DNA of 64,000 nt. It comes from Shewanella algidipiscicola (GTDB lineage: Bacteria > Pseudomonadota > Gammaproteobacteria > Enterobacterales > Shewanellaceae). Location of the stretch: positions 32,898 to 96,897 of the forward strand of contig NZ_QPQT01000018.1 of assembly GCF_003605125.1 (NCBI RefSeq), written 5' to 3'. This document shows, piece after piece, positions 1-8,103 of this stretch. Position 1 is the first letter of the stretch. Every line of letters starts with the position of its first letter. Under the pieces are notes generated by a model. It did not search any database and was not told the DNA's origin. It saw only the letters and a list, made by a program, of their open reading frames with translations. Both the position numbers and the translations under genes were made by a program.

Positions 1-81
1 TACTGGTTAAATTTTGATGCATTGTGATTTTACTGGGCTTATCTGCCTTTATCTCGACTCCATTGCCATTGCCGCAATAAT

Positions 82-111
82 AAAAAAGCCTGTCGATTGA
101 CAGGCTTTTTT
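82..111. terminator. Bidirectional hairpin terminator downstream of pta
   Basis: A 13-bp perfect stem (82-94 with 99-111) around a GATT loop has A-runs on one side and T-runs on the other, so it can end transcription in both directions. It lies 30 bp beyond the pta stop codon, at the end of the minus-strand ackA-pta unit. Confidence 0.88.
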
Positions 112-140
112 GTTGGTAACGACTTATTTTGGATTATCGC

Positions 141-2279
141 TTAGCTTTGTGAAGCTTGAATCGCAGTCAGTGCGATGGTGTAGACGATATCATCGACGAG
201 TGCACCACGTGAAAGGTCATTAACTGGCTTGCGCATGCCTTGCAGCATTGGACCAATACTAATTAAATCAGCACTTCGCTGTACGGCTTTGTAAGTTGTA
301 TTACCTGTATTTAGGTCTGGGAATACAAATACCGTCGCTTGACCGGCTACAGGACTATCGGGAGCTTTAGAGCGAGCCACATTAGGCATAACCGCTGCGT
401 CATACTGCAGTGGGCCGTCGATGATCAGATCAGGGCGCTTCTCCTTGGCGATACGGGTCGCTTCACGCACTTTATCTACATCAGAGCCCGTGCCTGAGCT
501 GCCCGTTGAGTAACTGATCATTGCCACGCGGGGCTCAATACCGAAGGCTGCTGCGCTTTCTGCCGATTGAATGGCGATATCGGCCAGTTGTTCTGCATTT
601 GGATCTGGGTTAATTGCACAGTCACCGTACACCAACACTTGATCTGGCATCAACATAAAGAAGATAGAGGAGACTAAGCTTGAACCCGGCGCAGTTTTAA
701 TTAACTGTAGCGGTGGGCGAATGGTGTTCGCAGTGGTGTTGACTGCCCCAGAAACGATACCGTCAACTTCACCTTGGGCTAACATCATAGTCCCTAGTAC
801 CATGTTGTCTTCGAGCTGTTCACGCGCAACGACTTCGGTCAGTCCCTTATGACGGCGAAGATCGAGCATAGGCTCAACATAACGTTCGCGTACGGATTCT
901 GGCTCAACAATGTCAACGCCTTCGCCAAGTGTAACCCCTTGTTGGTTGGCGATACGCAAGATCTCTTCGCGATTACCAAGTAGCACACAACGAGCGATAC
1001 CACGCTGTGCACAGATGGCTGCCGCTTCGATGGTTCTGGGTTCGTCGCCCTCAGGTAGTACTACAGTTTTAGCGGCAGCACGCGCCATTTCAGTGAGTTT
1101 GTAACGGAAAGCTGGTGGCGAGAGTCTGTGTTCGCGAGGTGAGTTTTCGGTCACGCTCTCTACCCAATTTTGATCGATATGGCTAGCCACATACTCTTGT
1201 ACTTGTTCGATACGCACGGCGTCATCGACAGGCACTTCATGATCAAAACGTTGAATATTAAGTGATGTTTGCCATGTATTTGTGTCGATTAGGAACACAG
1301 GTAAACCGGTTTCAAAGGCTTGCTCGCACAATGCCATAATCTCAGGCTCTGGCTCATAGCTACCTGTGAGCAGCAGCGCGCCAACCTTAACCCCGTTCAT
1401 TGCCGCTAGGCAGGCCGATACAATCACATCTGAGCGATCGCCCGAGGTGACTAACAATGAGTCGGTTTTAATGTGGGTGACCATGTTAGGAATACTGCGT
1501 GCGCAGAAGGTGACTTTACGTAAGCGGCGCGTATGCATTTCGCCAGCGTTAATGATGCGCGCGCGTAAGTGCTTAGCCAGATCCGATGCCCGTGGTGCGA
1601 CCAAATCTAAGTTGTAAGGTACGCTACCTAGAATACGCAGTTTACTCTTACCTGGCAGTTGGAACATACTTGCTGGATCGGGGCGCTGCACATCTTGATG
1701 GTCAAATACTTCAGACAGATCGGGGCGAGCACGACCTTCATCATCAACTGGTGCGCCGATCTTGTTGATAATCGCGCCGATAATGCGTTTGTTTTTAATG
1801 CCGCCCCAAGCGTTGAATGCAATTTCAAGGCGGTTCATCAGTGCCGTTGGGGTTTCATTACCCGGCGCTGCGACGAAAATAATATCCGCATCGAGCGCCT
1901 TTGCAATTTGATAGTTGATGTCGTCAGAGAACGGATGGTTTCGGGTTTGCACTAAACCTTCGACAATCAATGTTTCACTGGCATCGGCACATTCAGTGGC
2001 GCGCGCGATGATCTGCTCCATTAACACATCGGTTTGATCGTTGCGGATCAGGTTTTCAGCGTGAGCCATATCGAACGGCTCAAGCGGGTTTACTGTAGGC
2101 GACTTACTTAAAATAGTGGTCGAACGTTCAGGGCCTGTATCGGTTGGACGCTGCTGGGCGATAGGCTTAAAAAAACGCACCTTAACGCCGTGGCGTTCTA
2201 ACGCGCGAACCATACCGAGACTGATAGACGTTAAGCCTACACCAGTGCCGTTGGGTATGAGCATGATATTGCGAGACAT
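141..2279 (-). CDS. pta: Phosphate acetyltransferase (long, two-domain type)
   Basis: Converts acetyl-CoA and phosphate to acetyl phosphate and CoA in the cytoplasm, the first step of acetate formation. The 712-residue length fits the long enterobacterial-type Pta. Residues 1 to about 200 form a P-loop/dethiobiotin-synthetase-like domain (IPNGTGVGLTSI near the start), a DRTGG-type regulatory domain follows to about residue 340, and the catalytic PTA/PTB domain starts near residue 390 (LPEGDEPRTIEAA, then VSGAVNTTANTIRPP and FPDLNTGNTTYKAVQR). The ATG is preceded by an AGAGG ribosome binding site. It lies 80 bp downstream of ackA on the same strand, so the two are probably co-transcribed as ackA-pta. 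Function is clear from the family; allosteric control by the N-terminal part is inferred from E. coli Pta. Confidence 0.97.
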   Translation of the reverse strand: MSRNIMLIPNGTGVGLTSISLGMVRALERHGVKVRFFKPIAQQRPTDTGPERSTTILSKSPTVNPLEPFDMAHAENLIRNDQTDVLMEQIIARATECADASETLIVEGLVQTRNHPFSDDINYQIAKALDADIIFVAAPGNETPTALMNRLEIAFNAWGGIKNKRIIGAIINKIGAPVDDEGRARPDLSEVFDHQDVQRPDPASMFQLPGKSKLRILGSVPYNLDLVAPRASDLAKHLRARIINAGEMHTRRLRKVTFCARSIPNMVTHIKTDSLLVTSGDRSDVIVSACLAAMNGVKVGALLLTGSYEPEPEIMALCEQAFETGLPVFLIDTNTWQTSLNIQRFDHEVPVDDAVRIEQVQEYVASHIDQNWVESVTENSPREHRLSPPAFRYKLTEMARAAAKTVVLPEGDEPRTIEAAAICAQRGIARCVLLGNREEILRIANQQGVTLGEGVDIVEPESVRERYVEPMLDLRRHKGLTEVVAREQLEDNMVLGTMMLAQGEVDGIVSGAVNTTANTIRPPLQLIKTAPGSSLVSSIFFMLMPDQVLVYGDCAINPDPNAEQLADIAIQSAESAAAFGIEPRVAMISYSTGSSGTGSDVDKVREATRIAKEKRPDLIIDGPLQYDAAVMPNVARSKAPDSPVAGQATVFVFPDLNTGNTTYKAVQRSADLISIGPMLQGMRKPVNDLSRGALVDDIVYTIALTAIQASQS

Positions 2280-2295
2280 AAATACCTCTTGTTAC

Positions 2296-2355
2296 CCTGC
2301 AAGCCGTAACTTGCAGGTCAATTTACGCTTAGGCGAGACGGGTTAATCCCGTCTC
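2296..2355 (-). promoter_or_regulatory. Two hairpins between ackA and pta
   Basis: Two perfect inverted repeats lie in the 80-bp gap: GAGACGGG/CCCGTCTC (2335-2342 with 2348-2355), directly after the ackA stop, and CCTGCAAG/CTTGCAGG (2296-2303 with 2310-2317). Neither is followed by a strong U-run on the minus strand. An mRNA-stabilising or partial attenuating role is therefore more likely than full termination (inference). Confidence 0.5.
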
Positions 2356-2359
2356 ACTA

Positions 2360-3559
2360 TTATTTATTGAGCAGTGCTACCGCGTCTTCGGCGATAACCC
2401 ACTCTTCATTAGTTGGAATAACCATGGCGATAGGGCCATTGTCAGTGGTGATCTGACCTTGTTTGCCAAAACGCGCAGCCGTATTGCGTTCTGTATCGAC
2501 TTCGAAATTGAAGATTGAAAGCAAGTTAAGCACTTTTTCACGGATAAGATCGGAGTTTTCACCGATACCGCCAGTAAAGACCAGTGCGTCGAGGCGACCC
2601 AGTGGCACAGTATAAGAGGCGATATATTTAGCTAAACGATAGCAGAATATTTCTAATGCCAATGTCGCGCCTTTATGGCCATTTTGGTAACCTTCTTCGA
2701 TGCCGCGGCAATCATTGGTTAGCTCTGAAATGCCTAATAGACCACTTTGCTTGTTCATCAAGTTGTTGACTTCATCAGCCGTGTAGCCAAGTTTATTGAT
2801 AAGGTGATACACGATTGAAGGGTCCATATCGCCACAACGTGTGCCCATCACCAAGCCTTCTAGAGGGGTTAAGCCCATTGAGGTATCAACACTCTTACCG
2901 CCTTTAATCGCCGTAACCGATGCACCGTTGCCTAAGTGAGCGCAGATAACATTGGTGTCGCTCGGTTCTGTACCTAAGGCTTTAGCCGCTTCACGGCTAA
3001 CGAATAGGTGGCTGGTACCATGTGCGCCATAACGACGGATACCGTGTTCACGATATAGCTTATAAGGTAGTGCATAAATATAAGCATGTTCAGGCATGGT
3101 TTGATGGAACGCAGTATCAAACACGGCAACCTGTGGTAGCTCAGGGAAAGAGGCTTGCGCCGCACGAATACCGATCAGGTGAGCAGGGTTGTGCAGTGGT
3201 GCAAATACGGCACTGTCTTCGATACCCTTAAGTACGGTGTCATCAATAATGACAGACTGGGTGTATTTCTCGCCGCCATGAACGATACGGTGACCAATGG
3301 CTTGGATCTTCTCGGCAATTTGTGGGTGTTCACCCAAAATTTTGGTCACAATGAACTCAACCGCTTCACGGTGAGCGGTAAAGGCGCCTAGTTTTGACTC
3401 TGATTTATTGCCGTTAACTTTCCACTTAATGCGTGAGTCTTCAAGACCAAAACACTCAGCTAAGCCAGAGATCTGGTCATCACCTGTGAGGGCATCAATA
3501 ATAGCAAACTTCAATGAAGAGCTGCCGCAGTTAAGTACCAATACCAGTTTATTTGACAT
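2360..3559 (-). CDS. ackA: Acetate kinase
   Basis: Converts acetyl phosphate and ADP to acetate and ATP, completing the Pta-AckA overflow and fermentation route. The open frame extends to 3739, but the start is placed at the ATG at 3559. From there the protein has the usual length (399 residues) and begins with MSNKLVLVLNCGSSSLKF, the family's N-terminal signature, and an AAAGG ribosome binding site stands just upstream. Other motifs seen are GHRIVHGGE, VFDTAFHQTMP, CAHLGNGASV, the DTSMGLTPLEGL/MGTRCGD stretch and FTGGIGENS. These cover the acetate/phosphoryl-transfer site and the ASKHA nucleotide fold. It is the first gene of the ackA-pta unit and is divergent from yfbV. Confidence 0.97.
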   Translation of the reverse strand: MSNKLVLVLNCGSSSLKFAIIDALTGDDQISGLAECFGLEDSRIKWKVNGNKSESKLGAFTAHREAVEFIVTKILGEHPQIAEKIQAIGHRIVHGGEKYTQSVIIDDTVLKGIEDSAVFAPLHNPAHLIGIRAAQASFPELPQVAVFDTAFHQTMPEHAYIYALPYKLYREHGIRRYGAHGTSHLFVSREAAKALGTEPSDTNVICAHLGNGASVTAIKGGKSVDTSMGLTPLEGLVMGTRCGDMDPSIVYHLINKLGYTADEVNNLMNKQSGLLGISELTNDCRGIEEGYQNGHKGATLALEIFCYRLAKYIASYTVPLGRLDALVFTGGIGENSDLIREKVLNLLSIFNFEVDTERNTAARFGKQGQITTDNGPIAMVIPTNEEWVIAEDAVALLNK

Positions 3560-3648
3560 GTTTAAAACCTTTTGCAAAGTAGATGAATCGGGTGCGTTCA
3601 CCAAAATGTAATGGCTGCAATAATATGTAGTGCAAACCACGTGTTTTG

Positions 3649-3660
3649 CCCAATATTGGG
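3649..3660. promoter_or_regulatory. Perfect 12-bp palindrome upstream of ackA
   Basis: CCCAATATTGGG lies about 90 bp upstream of the ackA start, in the 187-bp divergent region shared with yfbV. It could be an operator for either gene; the regulator is not recognised. Confidence 0.3.
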
Positions 3661-3746
3661 GCGAATAAACTGCCTTAAGCGGGTTTGGAGTACTTGGGAC
3701 TCTTAAACCGATTGTGCTATGGTAAGGACAGTGTCTCAAAGTTTAG

Positions 3747-4199
3747 GTGTCATCATTGACAGTAAAAGTGTTTAAAACCTTAGGGGACGGTCGTCGTTAT
3801 ATGAAGACGTGGCCCATGGTTAAACAACTTAGTTTCTATTTCCCAGAGTATCGCGTTGTCAGGGCGACTCAGCTGGGATTACGCTTTATGCCGTTGTTAG
3901 CCATTATTGCTGCTGGCAGTCAACTGTATCTTTATGGATGGGCTTTTTTACCACAAGCCATTACCATCGCGTTGTTTTTTATCAGTTTACCTATCCAAGG
4001 TTTATTTTGGCTCGGCTGGCGAGCTACGCATCCGTTACCGTTAAGCTTGCTCGATTGGTGTAATAATTTGTCAATCAAACTGCAAAGCATAGGGGTTGCT
4101 TGTGCCCCTTTAGGGGCAAAAGCGTGTTATCTCGATATGGCGGTGATTTTAAAAATAGCCTTTGAACGTCTCGATAACAGTTACTGGGAAAATCTGTAG
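3747..4199 (+). CDS. yfbV: YfbV family (UPF0208) inner-membrane protein
   Basis: A 150-residue protein of the YfbV/DUF412 family. Seen directly: an N-terminal soluble stretch with KTWPMVKQL, two hydrophobic segments at roughly residues 45-65 and 70-95, and a LPIQGLFWLGWR motif characteristic of the family. E. coli YfbV also neighbours ackA and has been linked to insulating the Ter macrodomain from the flanking chromosome together with MatP; that role is family knowledge, not shown here. The start is a GTG at 3747, chosen because it is the most upstream in-frame start and gives full family length. It is divergent from ackA and convergent with pflA. Confidence 0.88.
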   Translation: MSSLTVKVFKTLGDGRRYMKTWPMVKQLSFYFPEYRVVRATQLGLRFMPLLAIIAAGSQLYLYGWAFLPQAITIALFFISLPIQGLFWLGWRATHPLPLSLLDWCNNLSIKLQSIGVACAPLGAKACYLDMAVILKIAFERLDNSYWENL

Positions 4200-4202
4200 T
4201 GG

Positions 4203-4943
4203 TTAATAAACCGCATTGATCCCTGCATCTAAAAAAATCTGTTTTATCTGTTCCATCGTGTCGCGACTCGGGGGCGAAATATGGCTCAGTTGATACTCTT
4301 CACCTAGGGCTTCCCACTTGTGTTTGCCGAGTTCGTGATAGGGCAATAACTCTACCTTTTCAACGTTATTCATGGGTTTAATAAACTCAGCGAGGCTTTT
4401 CGCTGAGTCAATATCATCAGTAAATCCACCTACAACCACATAGCGAATCCATGTTTTTTGTTGGCGTTGTTGAAGGTACTGCGCAAATTGCAGGGTGCGA
4501 TGATTACTGACTTGGGTTAATTCGATGTGCTTGGCATCATCAATATGTTTGATATCCAGTAGCACTAAATCTGTGTTATCGAGCAGTTCGTCGATAACCG
4601 GGGTGTATTTACGGACAAAACCGTTAGTGTCCAAACAGGTGTGGATACCTTGGGTTTTACAAGCATGGAAGAGGGCAGCAACAAACTCGGCTTGCAGTAT
4701 GGCTTCACCACCGCTGGCAGTTACTCCTCCACCGCTCGATTCGAGAAACGGGCGATAGCTAATGATCTGCTCCATTAGCTCATCAACCTCGACTTCACGG
4801 CCACCATGTAGATCCCACGTATCACGGTTATGGCAGTATTGGCAGCGCATTAAACAGCCCTGCATAAAGGCGATAAACCTGATGCCTGGACCATCGACTG
4901 TGCCAAAGGATTCGAGTGAATGAATCCGGCCTTTTACTGTCAT
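4203..4943 (-). CDS. pflA: Pyruvate formate-lyase activating enzyme (radical SAM)
   Basis: A radical SAM enzyme that installs the glycyl radical on PflB under anaerobic conditions. The 246-residue length is typical. The [4Fe-4S]-binding CxxxCxxC motif is seen as CLMRCQYC, preceded by LESFGTVDGPGIR. A glycine-rich SAM-binding stretch (SGGGVTASGGEAILQ) and the DTNGF/LLDIKHI motifs follow. The ATG is preceded by TAGGAG. It follows pflB on the minus strand after a 94-bp gap containing a hairpin, as in other gammaproteobacteria, and is probably expressed by read-through from pflB. Confidence 0.97.
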   Translation of the reverse strand: MTVKGRIHSLESFGTVDGPGIRFIAFMQGCLMRCQYCHNRDTWDLHGGREVEVDELMEQIISYRPFLESSGGGVTASGGEAILQAEFVAALFHACKTQGIHTCLDTNGFVRKYTPVIDELLDNTDLVLLDIKHIDDAKHIELTQVSNHRTLQFAQYLQQRQQKTWIRYVVVGGFTDDIDSAKSLAEFIKPMNNVEKVELLPYHELGKHKWEALGEEYQLSHISPPSRDTMEQIKQIFLDAGINAVY

Positions 4944-4959
4944 TGCGACTCCTATAAAG

Positions 4960-4989
4960 TAGGCTGTGCTAAATTAGCCGCACAGCCTA
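4960..4989 (-). promoter_or_regulatory. Hairpin between pflB and pflA
   Basis: A 10-bp perfect inverted repeat (TAGGCTGTGC with GCACAGCCTA) lies in the pflB-pflA gap and has no U-run. It could act as a 3' stabiliser of pflB mRNA or a partial attenuator that keeps pflA below pflB (inference). Confidence 0.5.
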
Positions 4990-5037
4990 TCTTAAATTCA
5001 CCAAAAATCCACAGTTAATACTGGGGAACGCTTAAAT

Positions 5038-7320
5038 TTACATCCCTTTGGTGAAAGTACGTGTAATAACGTCCTGTTGCTGCTCTGGTGTTAGGGCGTT
5101 AAAGCGCACTGCGTAACCAGAAACACGGATTGTCAGCTGTGGGTACTTATCAGGATTAACGATTGCATCTTCAAGCATCTCGCGGTTCATCACGTTCACG
5201 TTAAGATGTTGACCACCCTCACGAGACTCGTTATGGGCAAAATAGCCATCCATCAACGCAGCCAGGTTAGTGCGGCGACCATCATCGTCTTTACCTAGTG
5301 CATTTGGCACGATAGAGAAGGTATAAGAGATACCGTCTTGAGCGTGAGCAAAGGGCAGTTTAGCCACCGAGGTTAAAGAGGCGACAGCGCCTTTCTCATC
5401 ACGGCCATGCATTGGATTGGCACCTGGCGCAAATGGCGCTCCTGCTTGGCGGCCATCTGGAGTCGTGCCTGTTTTCTTACCATAAACCACGTTTGAGGTG
5501 ATGGTGAGAATTGACTGAGTCGGAATGGCATCGCGGTACATTTTCATGTCACGGATTTTCGCCATAAAGCGCTCAACCAGTTCAGTAGCTAAATCATCGA
5601 CGCGTGCATCGTTGTTACCAAATTTAGGATAATCGCCTTCGATGTCGAAATCGATAGCAATGCCGTGCTCGTCACGAATAGGCTTCACTTTGGCAAATTT
5701 GATAGCTGACAATGAATCGGCTGCGATAGAAAGCCCCGCGATACCACACGCCATGGTGCGACGAACGTCTCTGTCATGTAGCGCCATTAGGGCCGCTTCA
5801 TAAGAGTACTTATCGTGCATGAAGTGAATGGCATTAAGCGCTGATACATATTGCTTAGCCAACCAATCCATCATGACATCTAAGCGCCCCATTACGTCAT
5901 CAAAATCGAGCACTTCGTCAGTAATAGGCTCAAACTTAGGACCGATTTGGGTCTTGAGTTTTTCATCCATACCGCCGTTGATAGCGTAAAGCATGGTTTT
6001 AGCAAGGTTGGCACGTGCGCCGAAGAACTGCATGTGTTTACCCACAACCATAGGGCTGACACAACAAGCAATTGCATAGTCATCGGACTGGAAGTCCGGA
6101 CGCATTAGATCATCGTTTTCATACTGAATAGAGCTAGTGTCGATTGACACCTTAGCACAGTACTTTTTAAAGGTTAGAGGCAGTTTTTCTGACCAAAGTA
6201 CGGTGATATTTGGCTCTGGGCTTGGGCCCATGTTGTATAGCGTATGTAAGAAGCGGAAGCTTGACTTGGTCACCAAAGTGCGGCCGTCCAGTCCCATACC
6301 AGCGATAGATTCGGTCGCCCAGATTGGGTCGCCAGAGAATAGCTCATCGTATTCTGGAGTGCGTAAGAAGCGAACCATACGCAGTTTCATCACGAAATGG
6401 TCAACCATTTCTTGCGCTTGTTCTTCGGTGATCAGACCATTTTTCAGGTCACGCTCGATATATACATCAAGGAAGGTCGACGTACGGCCCAGTGACATAG
6501 CCGCACCATTTTGGCTTTTCACTGCCGCAAGGTAACCAAAGTATGTCCATTGAATCGCTTCTTTGGCGTTGGTTGCTGGGCGTGAAATATCAAAGCCATA
6601 GCTCGCCGCCATCTGTTTCATTTGGCCAAGAGCTTTATGCTGCTCTGCAATTTCTTCACGAAGTTGCATTGTGGCAGTTAAGTCTTCACCGGCTTCAAAC
6701 TTTTCTTGTAGCGAACTAAATTGGGCAAATTTATCTTGCATCAGATAGTCGATACCATAGAGCGCGATACGACGGTAGTCACCGATAATACGGCCACGGC
6801 CATAGGCATCGGGTAAACCAGTTAGGATACCTGATTTACGACAACGCATGATCTCTGGGGTGTAGATATCAAATACACCTTGGTTATGAGTTTTACGTAG
6901 CTCAGAATAGATATATTTGATGTTTGGATCTAATTCACGACCGTAGGCAGCACAAGAGCTTTCTACCATACGGATACCACCGTTTGGCAACATAGCGCGC
7001 TTAAGAGGCGCTTCAGTCTGTAGGCCAACGATGGTTTCTAATTCTTTAGCGATATAACCGGCTTCGTGAGAGGTGATAGTCGATACCTTATCGGTATCAA
7101 AATCGACAGGCGCATGGGTGCGGTTTTCCAGCTTGATGCCTTCCATGACCTTGTCCCATAATGTTAGGGTCGCCTCGGTTGGGCCAGCTAAGAATGACTC
7201 ATCGCCTTCATAAGGGGTGTAATTTGCTTGAATAAAGTCTCGTACATTTACTGCAGACTTCCAATCACCAGGAGTAAAACCTTCCCACGCTTTGGTGAAC
7301 AGCTCAGTTTTTTCGGTCAT
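5038..7320 (-). CDS. pflB: Formate C-acetyltransferase (pyruvate formate-lyase)
   Basis: Splits pyruvate with CoA into acetyl-CoA and formate by a glycyl-radical mechanism in the cytoplasm. The 760-residue length matches E. coli PflB. The adjacent active-site cysteines appear in IACCVSPM. The C-terminal glycyl-radical loop is RVSGYAVRF, with the radical glycine at residue 735. The start ATG follows an AAGG ribosome binding site. A PdhR/LldR-type operator lies about 207 bp upstream (7527-7543). It is upstream of and co-oriented with pflA. The formate channel gene is not adjacent as focA is in E. coli; an FNT gene lies about 3 kb away on the other strand. Confidence 0.98.
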   Translation of the reverse strand: MTEKTELFTKAWEGFTPGDWKSAVNVRDFIQANYTPYEGDESFLAGPTEATLTLWDKVMEGIKLENRTHAPVDFDTDKVSTITSHEAGYIAKELETIVGLQTEAPLKRAMLPNGGIRMVESSCAAYGRELDPNIKYIYSELRKTHNQGVFDIYTPEIMRCRKSGILTGLPDAYGRGRIIGDYRRIALYGIDYLMQDKFAQFSSLQEKFEAGEDLTATMQLREEIAEQHKALGQMKQMAASYGFDISRPATNAKEAIQWTYFGYLAAVKSQNGAAMSLGRTSTFLDVYIERDLKNGLITEEQAQEMVDHFVMKLRMVRFLRTPEYDELFSGDPIWATESIAGMGLDGRTLVTKSSFRFLHTLYNMGPSPEPNITVLWSEKLPLTFKKYCAKVSIDTSSIQYENDDLMRPDFQSDDYAIACCVSPMVVGKHMQFFGARANLAKTMLYAINGGMDEKLKTQIGPKFEPITDEVLDFDDVMGRLDVMMDWLAKQYVSALNAIHFMHDKYSYEAALMALHDRDVRRTMACGIAGLSIAADSLSAIKFAKVKPIRDEHGIAIDFDIEGDYPKFGNNDARVDDLATELVERFMAKIRDMKMYRDAIPTQSILTITSNVVYGKKTGTTPDGRQAGAPFAPGANPMHGRDEKGAVASLTSVAKLPFAHAQDGISYTFSIVPNALGKDDDGRRTNLAALMDGYFAHNESREGGQHLNVNVMNREMLEDAIVNPDKYPQLTIRVSGYAVRFNALTPEQQQDVITRTFTKGM

Positions 7321-7526
7321 CGTACTAATACCTTCTGTATTGAGATAAAGGTTATTGGGTATCGATTTGGCTCTGATAACAAAGAGTGCGATACACCAAT
7401 AGCTAAGTCTTAACAGCTCCCCTCAATATGTTGCCCTGATGATGGGAACCGATTATCGAATCGATTAAATTCTATACTTTAGATGGCCGATAAGATGACA
7501 CGTTACAGTTTTACCGGCGACCACTT

Positions 7527-7543
7527 AATTGGTAAGACCAATT
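7527..7543. promoter_or_regulatory. PdhR/LldR-type operator upstream of pflB
   Basis: AATTGGTAAGACCAATT is a perfect palindrome around three central bases and matches the ATTGGTnnnACCAAT operator of the GntR-family regulator PdhR, with LldR recognising a similar site. It lies about 207 bp upstream of the pflB ATG. A near-identical site, sharing even the flanking TTACCT, lies upstream of the DUF3360 gene. The match to the published consensus is from memory; regulation is inference. Confidence 0.72.
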
Positions 7544-7730
7544 TACCTGATGGATGTTAGCATATCCACTTGCTAGCTGCATCAGATTCGCTAGAGATAA
7601 AGGCAAAACTGTAACCGACCTATCATTTTCACCCGCATTCTCTAATTGCATCTCATCTTAAAGTCGGTTATTTAGACCTAAATTATCGCCACTGTGCACG
7701 AATAACAATCCCGATTGAGTATGAGATTGT

Positions 7731-7997
7731 TAGGGCCTGTTGATCTTTGCTGGTTGAATGTTGTTCGAGACAAAAACGTGTTAATCGAGGCGAGTGGATT
7801 GCAGCCTAGTCATCTAAGCAAAATTCACTTAACAAAGAGTAAAACGTTTTTAGCCGACCCCTTCGAGCAGCGTTTGTTGGTCATTTCTACTGCGTGCTCA
7901 GCTTTTTATGTAGAATCACTACACCACAAAGCTTCTGCTTTGTATGAATATCCAACAATTCCCTGCAAAAACAACCTTGGAAAATCAACAGGCCCTA
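7731..7997. mobile_element. MITE-like non-autonomous element, 267 bp
   Basis: The ends are inverted copies: TAGGGCCTGTTGAT at 7731-7744 and its complement at 7984-7997, with a near match continuing a few bases inward. No transposase is encoded. If the element starts at the GGG, it is flanked by TA on both sides; alternatively TGT flanks both full-length ends. Either would fit a short target duplication. It is inserted between the DUF3360 gene and pflB. I believe related repeats occur in other Shewanella genomes, but the insertion-sequence family is not assigned. Confidence 0.62.
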
Positions 7998-8103
7998 TGT
8001 TTAGCAACGATAATCTTGACTATAAATCAGAGGGCACTTAATCATCACAAGTATAGAAGAATAGCCACACAGCAGGGGGATCCACCACTTTGTGGCACAG
8101 TGT

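Larger units (their letters stand above)
7321..8103. other. Intergenic region between pflB and the DUF3360 gene
   Basis: A 783-bp gap. It holds the probable pflB promoter region with a PdhR-type operator (7527-7543) and a MITE-like element (7731-7997). Open frames inside it, such as one of 108 codons over 7715-8041, overlap the mobile element and show no family features. I saw no convincing FNR palindrome, although anaerobic control of pflB would be expected. Confidence 0.6.

Noticed and set aside
2116..2346. Plus-strand frames inside pta, ackA, pflB and similar long genes
   Set aside because: They are antisense shadows of strongly supported coding regions.
7321..7700. FNR or CRP sites upstream of pflB
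   Set aside because: Expected from biology, but no TTGATnnnnATCAA or TGTGAn6TCACA palindrome of acceptable quality was seen.
7715..8041. A 108-codon plus-strand frame between pflB and the DUF3360 gene
   Set aside because: It runs across the MITE-like element including both inverted ends, has no ribosome binding site, and shows no protein-family features.
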